A stretch of 10,535 nt of DNA from Cyanobacteriota bacterium (GTDB taxonomy: Bacteria > Cyanobacteriota > Cyanobacteriia > Phormidesmidales > Phormidesmidaceae). The notes beneath the pieces were generated by a model. The model searched no databases and was not told the DNA's origin. It worked only from the letters and a program-made list of their open reading frames with translations. The DNA is taken from positions 1 through 10,535 of the forward strand of contig JAQCKL010000106.1 of NCBI GenBank assembly GCA_027592485.1. Direction: 5' to 3'. The position numbers and the translations under genes were made by a program. Shown one piece after another: positions 7,176 to 10,535 of this stretch (the first letter of the stretch is position 1; the number at the start of each line of letters is the position of its first letter).

Positions 7176-7570
7176 TGACCAGGAATACCATAGGGAGATA
7201 AAACAGACGTACTAAATCGATAGTACTAATAAACTGAAGCCTTTGGGAGATGCCCCAATCAAGGGGTAAGGATGACAACAAATTCCCCTGGGGGCAAGAA
7301 CAAATTAGCTCTAGATATAGAGTCCTGATAGCAATATCAGGGCCTTACGGCACTAGGCTAGGGTGAACCGTCAAAAAACTCAAGGGTTTGCCTGTTTGGG
7401 TCCAAAACTTGTGTGGCGGTAAGAGACGACTTAGTGTACTCGCAGTATTGAGTAAATGCCAGGATGACAGATGGGCTGGGGGTAGCCTTCTGGAACCGCG
7501 ACCCAATGATTGGGGGATATCCGTTAGGATGCCTGCAAGCAATATTATTGGCCCGTTCTTGGTCGGGTAA
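7176..7570. other. Divergent intergenic region between smc and the yqgF-like gene
   Basis: This 395-base gap must hold the promoters of both flanking genes. It contains a dyad GTACT/AGTAC (7209-7226), a six-pair stem TGCCCC/GGGGTA (7251-7268), two abutting tetraloop hairpins (7309-7343), and a near-perfect dyad CCCAAT-G-ATTGGG (7502-7514). A TATTAT (7544-7549) could be a -10 box for the yqgF-like gene, but no -35 matches it. I see no gene here. Confidence 0.5.
7309..7343. repeat. Two abutting tetraloop hairpins upstream of smc
   Basis: Hairpin one is CTCTA-GATA-TAGAG (7309-7322). Hairpin two is CCTGATA-GCAA-TATCAGG (7324-7341), extended by a T-G wobble and a G-C pair to 7322-7343, with a GNRA-type loop when read on the plus strand. 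They share base 7322, so the fully extended forms exclude each other. Neither is followed by a T-run. Confidence 0.5.
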
Positions 7571-8011
7571 GTGCTAGTGAGCTTTTCTGTGACACCCCTC
7601 ACCCAACCCGTCATCCTAGGATTTGATCCGGGCCGGGAGAAATGCGGTGTGGCGGTGATGGGGTTAGATCTCACCCTCTACCACCATGCTGTGGTGGTCG
7701 CCCCTAACGCCGTTGAGGCCCTGAGGGCACTACAGCAGCGCTATCCCGTGTCTGTGGTAGTGATGGGGGATCAAACCACAGCCAAACAGTGGCAAGCAAA
7801 GTTGGCTGCACAGTTAGAGAATCTACGCATCGTCCTAGTCGATGAACGGTACAGCACCCTAGAAGCCCGCGATCGCTACTGGCAAATGTATCCCCCCAAA
7901 GGCTGGCGAAGACTACTACCAGAGGGCCTGCGCACCCCACCGCGTCCCATTGATGACATTGTGGCCATCCTGCTGATTGAGCGGTATCTCAACCGATTGA
8001 CCGACAATTAA
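7571..8011 (+). CDS. YqgF/RuvX-like RNase H-fold nuclease (putative pre-16S rRNA nuclease)
   Basis: This 146-residue protein belongs to the RNase H-like YqgF fold, whose bacterial members mature the 5' end of 16S rRNA and were once proposed as Holliday-junction resolvases. Its catalytic acids are visible: Asp19 in GFDPGREKCG, Asp91-Glu92 in VDERYS, and Asp128-Asp129 in PIDDIVA. The stretches TTAKQWQAKL and LEARDRYWQMYPPKG are typical of the cyanobacterial branch, which differs from E. coli YqgF and may be a second paralogue. The start is uncertain: GTG codons occur at 7571, 7577 and 7589 in frame, with only a weak GTGAG before the last. Conserved residues begin near VILGFDPG, so any of the three would give a whole domain. 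It converges on the DUF3146 gene. Confidence 0.88.
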   Translation: MLVSFSVTPLTQPVILGFDPGREKCGVAVMGLDLTLYHHAVVVAPNAVEALRALQQRYPVSVVVMGDQTTAKQWQAKLAAQLENLRIVLVDERYSTLEARDRYWQMYPPKGWRRLLPEGLRTPPRPIDDIVAILLIERYLNRLTDN

Positions 8012-8038
8012 TGTGAACGAATGCTGCTCCAGTCACAT

Positions 8039-8067
8039 CCCCCTAGCGCCCCATCTCCCCCGCTCCC
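8039..8067 (-). other. G-quadruplex-capable tract after the DUF3146 stop
   Basis: On the minus strand four G-runs follow one another: GGG, GGGGG, GGGG, GGGGG, with loops of 3, 4 and 5 bases, satisfying the usual four-run quadruplex pattern. The tract begins 15 bases past the DUF3146 stop and would be in the sense RNA of that gene. The wider region 8039-8094 is C/T-rich on the plus strand with CTCCC-like units. Confidence 0.5.
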
Positions 8068-8082
8068 TCACTCTCCAGCTCC

Positions 8083-8349
8083 CTACAGCTTGGCGCGGAT
8101 GGTAAACGTGTAATCCCCACCCGGTTCTAGTTGATAGTCAAAGCGCTCTAGAAATCGCCCCAAGGGCTCTCGGATTAAGGCCCGTCCCAGGGACGGCTCA
8201 ATCATCAATTGCCCCTTGGGAAACTGCCATCGAAATTGCCAGGTATAGGCACTCGCACACACTTCCCCCTCTAATCGGCCCTGCTGCCAGGACTGATGGG
8301 TAATGCGGACATGGGCAGTGGTTTCGGGCAGGGAACGGCGTTGGGTCAC
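8083..8349 (-). CDS. DUF3146 family protein
   Basis: This is an 88-residue soluble protein of a small, essentially cyanobacterial family of unknown function (DUF3146). Recognisable stretches are LPETTAHVRITHQSW near the N-terminus, EPSLGRALIREPLGRFLERF in the second half, and the ending YQLEPGGDYTFTIRAKL. The protein has alternating hydrophobic beta-like segments and no signal peptide, membrane segment or metal-binding motif. The only start that keeps the conserved N-terminus is the GTG at 8349; no Shine-Dalgarno is visible before it, so the start is less sure than the frame. It faces the yqgF-like gene tail to tail, 71 bases apart. I recall these two families being neighbours in other cyanobacteria, but I cannot confirm that here. 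Confidence 0.86.
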   Translation of the reverse strand: MTQRRSLPETTAHVRITHQSWQQGRLEGEVCASAYTWQFRWQFPKGQLMIEPSLGRALIREPLGRFLERFDYQLEPGGDYTFTIRAKL

Positions 8350-8743
8350 GGGACTAGGAGGGTTGGAGCACCAAGATTAAGCGCAGTGGGAGAGGATTAG
8401 ACGCTCAGCACTGGGCGGGGACTGACACCACCATCGTGCTAACTCATAGCTACCATAGCGACCTGAGCCAGGATGGTCTACCCACATTTTCGACACGGCT
8501 AGCTCAGGTTAAGCCGGCATAGCAGGCGCTAGACCGGTTACAGCAAACGAACGTCGCCTTTCATCCCGACCTGAGGCGATCACAGGTCAGGATGAAAGGC
8601 TGTCTAGCCAAGGGGGAGACAAAGGCGGTAGCCTAGGGAGACTCGGAATTCTCCACCTCTGCTGAGGACCCTATCCCATGGGTGAGGGTTGCAATTGGGG
8701 AACATCCGACCTGTTGACGCATTTAACCCCACTGGAAACGCGC
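8350..8743. other. Divergent intergenic region before NAD kinase, with large hairpins
   Basis: The gap between the DUF3146 gene (leftward) and NAD kinase (rightward) holds no recognisable gene. It contains an 8-bp perfect inverted repeat ACCTGAGC/GCTCAGGT (8461-8468, 8502-8509), a long hairpin (8556-8600) and a weaker GGAGA/TCTCC pair (8637-8654). A GAGGA ribosome-site-like sequence at 8664-8668 lies nine bases before an in-frame ATG (8678). Confidence 0.5.
8556..8600. repeat. Long imperfect hairpin between divergent genes
   Basis: GCCTTTCATCC (8556-8566) pairs with GGATGAAAGGC (8590-8600). After one C-A mismatch, GACCTG (8568-8573) pairs with CAGGTC (8583-8588) around a nine-base loop. The stem has 17 pairs and one mismatch. 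No T-run follows on either strand, and both flanking genes point away, so it does not look like a terminator of either. Confidence 0.6.
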
Positions 8744-9661
8744 GTGCCTAAGGTTGGCATCATCTTTAACGACGTTAAGCCCGTAGCCTGCCAAGTGGCT
8801 GAACACTGGCAAGAAAAGCTACAGGCGCGGGGCTATCAGGTCGTGCCAGTCACTGGAGAGGGGGGGTTATTGGGCTACTCCATGCCCGATCGCCCCCTCT
8901 GCCATACCCGCATGGAAAACCAGGTTCCCTCTGGTTTTGATGACCAGATGGATTTTGCTGTCGTCTTGGGCGGCGATGGTACGGTTCTGTCTGCTTTTCG
9001 GCAAGTGGCTCCGGTGGGAGTACCGCTGCTAACGGTCAATACCGGCCATATGGGGTTTTTGACAGAAACCTACTTGAATCAATTGCCTGAGGCGATGGAA
9101 GCGGTCCTCCAAGGCCAGTATCGAATTGAAGAGCGGGCCATGTTGGCGGTGAGGCTTTTTCACGAAGATCAACTAATTTGGGAAGCCCTTTGCCTCAACG
9201 AGATGGTGATTCACCGGGAACCGTTGACCAGTATGTGTCACTTTGAGGTGGTGGTTGGGCACCATGCCCCGGTCGATATTGCGGCGGATGGGGTGATCAT
9301 TTCTACCCCCACCGGGTCAACGGCCTATTCCCTGTCGGCGGGGGGGCCAGTCCTGACCCCAGGGGTCCCCGTGACCCAACTTATTCCTATTTGCCCCCAT
9401 TCCCTCGCCTCTCGGGGGCTGGTTTTCCCGGACAGCGAACCCGTCACCATCACCTCCGCCAACCCTGATCCTCTGGTGATTGTGGTGGATGGCAATGCCG
9501 GGTGCTATGTCTTGCCCGGCGATCGCGTTCAAACCCAGCGATCGCCCTATCCGGCCCGCTTCCTGCGCCTACAAGACCCAGAATTTTTCAAGGTATTGCG
9601 CGAAAAGCTAGGGTGGGGCTTACCCCATATCGCCAAACCCACCTCAGTGGAGTTGCCGTAG
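8744..9661 (+). CDS. ppnK: NAD kinase
   Basis: This cytosolic enzyme phosphorylates NAD to NADP using ATP (or polyphosphate), feeding the NADPH pool. From the GTG at 8744 it has 305 residues, the usual cyanobacterial length. Motifs: GGDGT (76-80, with the catalytic Asp78), NTGHMGFLTE, the NE motif in LCLNEMVIHREP, and the TPTGSTAYSLSAGGP nucleotide-binding loop; the C-terminus GWGLPHIAKPTSVELP matches the cyanobacterial branch. The start is debatable. The family begins at PKVGIIFNDVKP, favouring GTG 8744, but an in-frame ATG at 8678 has GAGGA nine bases upstream and would add 22 poorly characterised residues. Cyanobacteria often have two NAD kinases; which one this is cannot be told from the window alone. 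The response regulator follows on the same strand after 75 bases. Confidence 0.95.
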   Translation: MPKVGIIFNDVKPVACQVAEHWQEKLQARGYQVVPVTGEGGLLGYSMPDRPLCHTRMENQVPSGFDDQMDFAVVLGGDGTVLSAFRQVAPVGVPLLTVNTGHMGFLTETYLNQLPEAMEAVLQGQYRIEERAMLAVRLFHEDQLIWEALCLNEMVIHREPLTSMCHFEVVVGHHAPVDIAADGVIISTPTGSTAYSLSAGGPVLTPGVPVTQLIPICPHSLASRGLVFPDSEPVTITSANPDPLVIVVDGNAGCYVLPGDRVQTQRSPYPARFLRLQDPEFFKVLREKLGWGLPHIAKPTSVELP

Positions 9662-9665
9662 GAAC

Positions 9666-9671
9666 TATAAT
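9666..9671 (+). promoter_or_regulatory. Perfect TATAAT between NAD kinase and the regulator
   Basis: TATAAT occurs five bases past the NAD kinase stop and 65 bases before the regulator's ATG. No -35 hexamer sits at the usual 16-18 base distance, as in cyanobacterial promoters that need an activator. It may give the regulator its own transcript. Confidence 0.35.
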
Positions 9672-9736
9672 TAGCGGCAATCACCGGTTTTAGGCCACTG
9701 TTTTGGGACAATTTTTCTCTGACCTACGGTTTGTTT

Positions 9737-10432
9737 ATGGATAGCAGTACGCTACCTGCCCAGCCCCAGGTCCTCCTGATCATGCTCAGCGCCGACCTAT
9801 CTGGCCGCATGGGTCGTGATCTGGTGGAAGCGGGCTACGAGGTGGTGACGGCCCCGAGCATTGATGCGGGCTTAGAGCAAGCCCGGCGGCTCAAGCCCGC
9901 CCTGATCGTGGTAGATCGCCTGTTGGGCAACGATTCTGGCCTGGCGGTGTGCCAACGGTTGCGATCTGCGGGGCTGTTTAATCCCATCCTGCTCTGCATG
10001 GCTCGGGATACCCTCGAAGATCGCATCGCTTGCCTAGAGTCCGGGGCGGATGACTATTGCTTAAAACCCTATCGGGCTGAGTCCTTCTTGAATATCGTGC
10101 AGGCCTACCTTAAGCCTGGGGAGGTGGTGGCGGAGCAACTGCGATTTGGAGAATTGACCCTAGATTTAGGCAATCGCACGGCCATTCGCAACCATCGCAT
10201 TATTGACTTGACCATGAAGGAGTTTGAGCTGCTGCGCTACCTGATGGAGCATCCCCGAGAGGTATTGACCCGTGAACAGATCCTGGAGAACGTCTGGGGT
10301 TACGACTTTATGGGAGAATCCAACGTCATTGAAGTATATGTTCGCTATCTTCGGTTGAAAATTGATAGCGACCATGACAAGCGCCTGATTCAAACCGTTC
10401 GAGGCGTGGGTTACGTACTACGGGAAAGCTAA
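9737..10432 (+). CDS. nblR: NblR-like OmpR-family response regulator with degenerate receiver
   Basis: This is a 231-residue DNA-binding regulator. The receiver domain (about 10-125) keeps Asp60 at the phosphoacceptor position and Lys110, but the acidic pair after strand 1 is replaced by Met16-Leu17 and the usual Thr/Ser by Met88, so classical phosphorylation is unlikely. The winged helix (about 135-230) is intact, with LTMKEFELLRYLMEHP, LENVWGYDF and VRGVGYVLR. NblR of Synechococcus elongatus, needed to degrade phycobilisomes under nutrient stress and to survive high light, is described as working without phosphorylation; from memory it has two important cysteines, 12 and 39 residues after the Asp, and Cys72 and Cys99 sit at exactly those distances here. 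I chose ATG 9737 over TTG 9731; neither has a clear ribosome site. Another atypical OmpR-type regulator is the alternative. Confidence 0.85.
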   Translation: MDSSTLPAQPQVLLIMLSADLSGRMGRDLVEAGYEVVTAPSIDAGLEQARRLKPALIVVDRLLGNDSGLAVCQRLRSAGLFNPILLCMARDTLEDRIACLESGADDYCLKPYRAESFLNIVQAYLKPGEVVAEQLRFGELTLDLGNRTAIRNHRIIDLTMKEFELLRYLMEHPREVLTREQILENVWGYDFMGESNVIEVYVRYLRLKIDSDHDKRLIQTVRGVGYVLRES

Positions 10433-10443
10433 CAGAGGTTAGA

Positions 10444-10535
10444 ATGGCGTACCGAAAACAAACCTGGCATCAAACCGGCGAGCGATCGCAACCTTCTCGC
10501 CACATTACGGCTTGGGTTTTAGGGGGAATCTGCTT
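10444..10535 (+). CDS. N-terminus of an unidentified, possibly exported protein (runs off window)
   Basis: The ATG at 10444 is preceded by AGAGG five bases upstream and lies 11 bases after the regulator's stop, so the gene is probably in the same operon. Thirty codons are visible: a basic polar start (MAYRKQTWHQTGERSQ) followed by the beginning of a hydrophobic segment (ITAWVLGGIC). That shape suits a signal peptide or membrane anchor, and the Cys at residue 30 could belong to a lipobox. A HIP1 octamer lies inside (10482-10489). I cannot assign a family; a DUF192-type secreted protein is one guess from gene order only. Confidence 0.6.
   Translation, partial: MAYRKQTWHQTGERSQPSRHITAWVLGGIC

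Larger units (their letters stand above)
133..10489. repeat. Dispersed HIP1 octamers (GCGATCGC)
   Basis: Eleven copies were found, starting at 133, 908, 4317, 4566, 4963, 5829, 6399, 7869, 9519, 9538 and 10482. This density is a hallmark of many cyanobacterial chromosomes. All copies lie in coding sequence, five of them in smc. The entry spans first to last copy and is not a continuous element. Confidence 0.9.

Noticed and set aside
7345..7674. 109-codon minus-strand frame between smc and the yqgF-like gene
   Set aside because: It runs about 100 bases into the 5' end of the yqgF-like gene, has no ribosome site and looks like no family.
1..10535. CRISPR array, insertion sequence, tRNA or rRNA genes
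   Set aside because: I found no regularly spaced direct repeats, transposase frames, terminal inverted repeats with target duplications, or cloverleaf-like segments.

Overview
The window looks like chromosomal DNA of a filamentous or Leptolyngbya-like cyanobacterium. The octamer GCGATCGC (HIP1) occurs at least 11 times, where about 0.2 would be expected by chance. Several products are cyanobacterial specialities: a DUF3146 protein, a free-standing Mo-nitrogenase C-terminal-domain protein, a two-domain PRC-barrel protein next to smc, and an NblR-type regulator. I see no phage, transposon, CRISPR array, tRNA or rRNA. Most of the window is housekeeping DNA with unusually roomy, hairpin-rich gaps between genes.

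Layout. Positions 1-1108 (+) hold the 3' end of a 3-oxoacyl-ACP synthase II (fabF type). A gene-free stretch follows, with a hairpin just past the stop, a G-rich tract and a two-way terminator. A small Mo-nitro_C protein (1579-1890, -) converges on fabF. The gap 1891-2421 holds several inverted repeats and one perfect cyanobacterial DnaA-box sequence. Next, on the minus strand, come smc (7175-3480, 1231 aa, complete) and, 95 bases after it, a PRC-barrel protein with an acidic disordered tail (3384-2422). A 395-base gap with two adjacent tetraloop hairpins separates smc from a divergent YqgF/RuvX-like nuclease gene (7571-8011, +). That gene converges on a DUF3146 gene (8349-8083, -), with a quadruplex-capable tract between them. 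After another gap carrying a long hairpin come NAD kinase (8744-9661, +), an NblR-like response regulator with a degenerate phosphorylation pocket (9737-10432, +) and the first 30 codons of a closely spaced, probably exported protein (10444 to the edge, +).

How the genes fit together. SMC and the PRC-barrel protein share a strand and may be co-transcribed; a role of the latter in chromosome organisation is only inference. The NAD kinase-nblR-next gene row may couple NADP supply with acclimation to light or nutrient stress, although a TATAAT box just past the kinase stop suggests nblR can also be transcribed on its own. The fabF copy differs from the usual cyanobacterial enzyme around two catalytic residues and may be a second, acquired KAS II.

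I found no clear undescribed multi-gene system. The best leads are the structured intergenic segments, the SMC/PRC pair and the divergent fabF.
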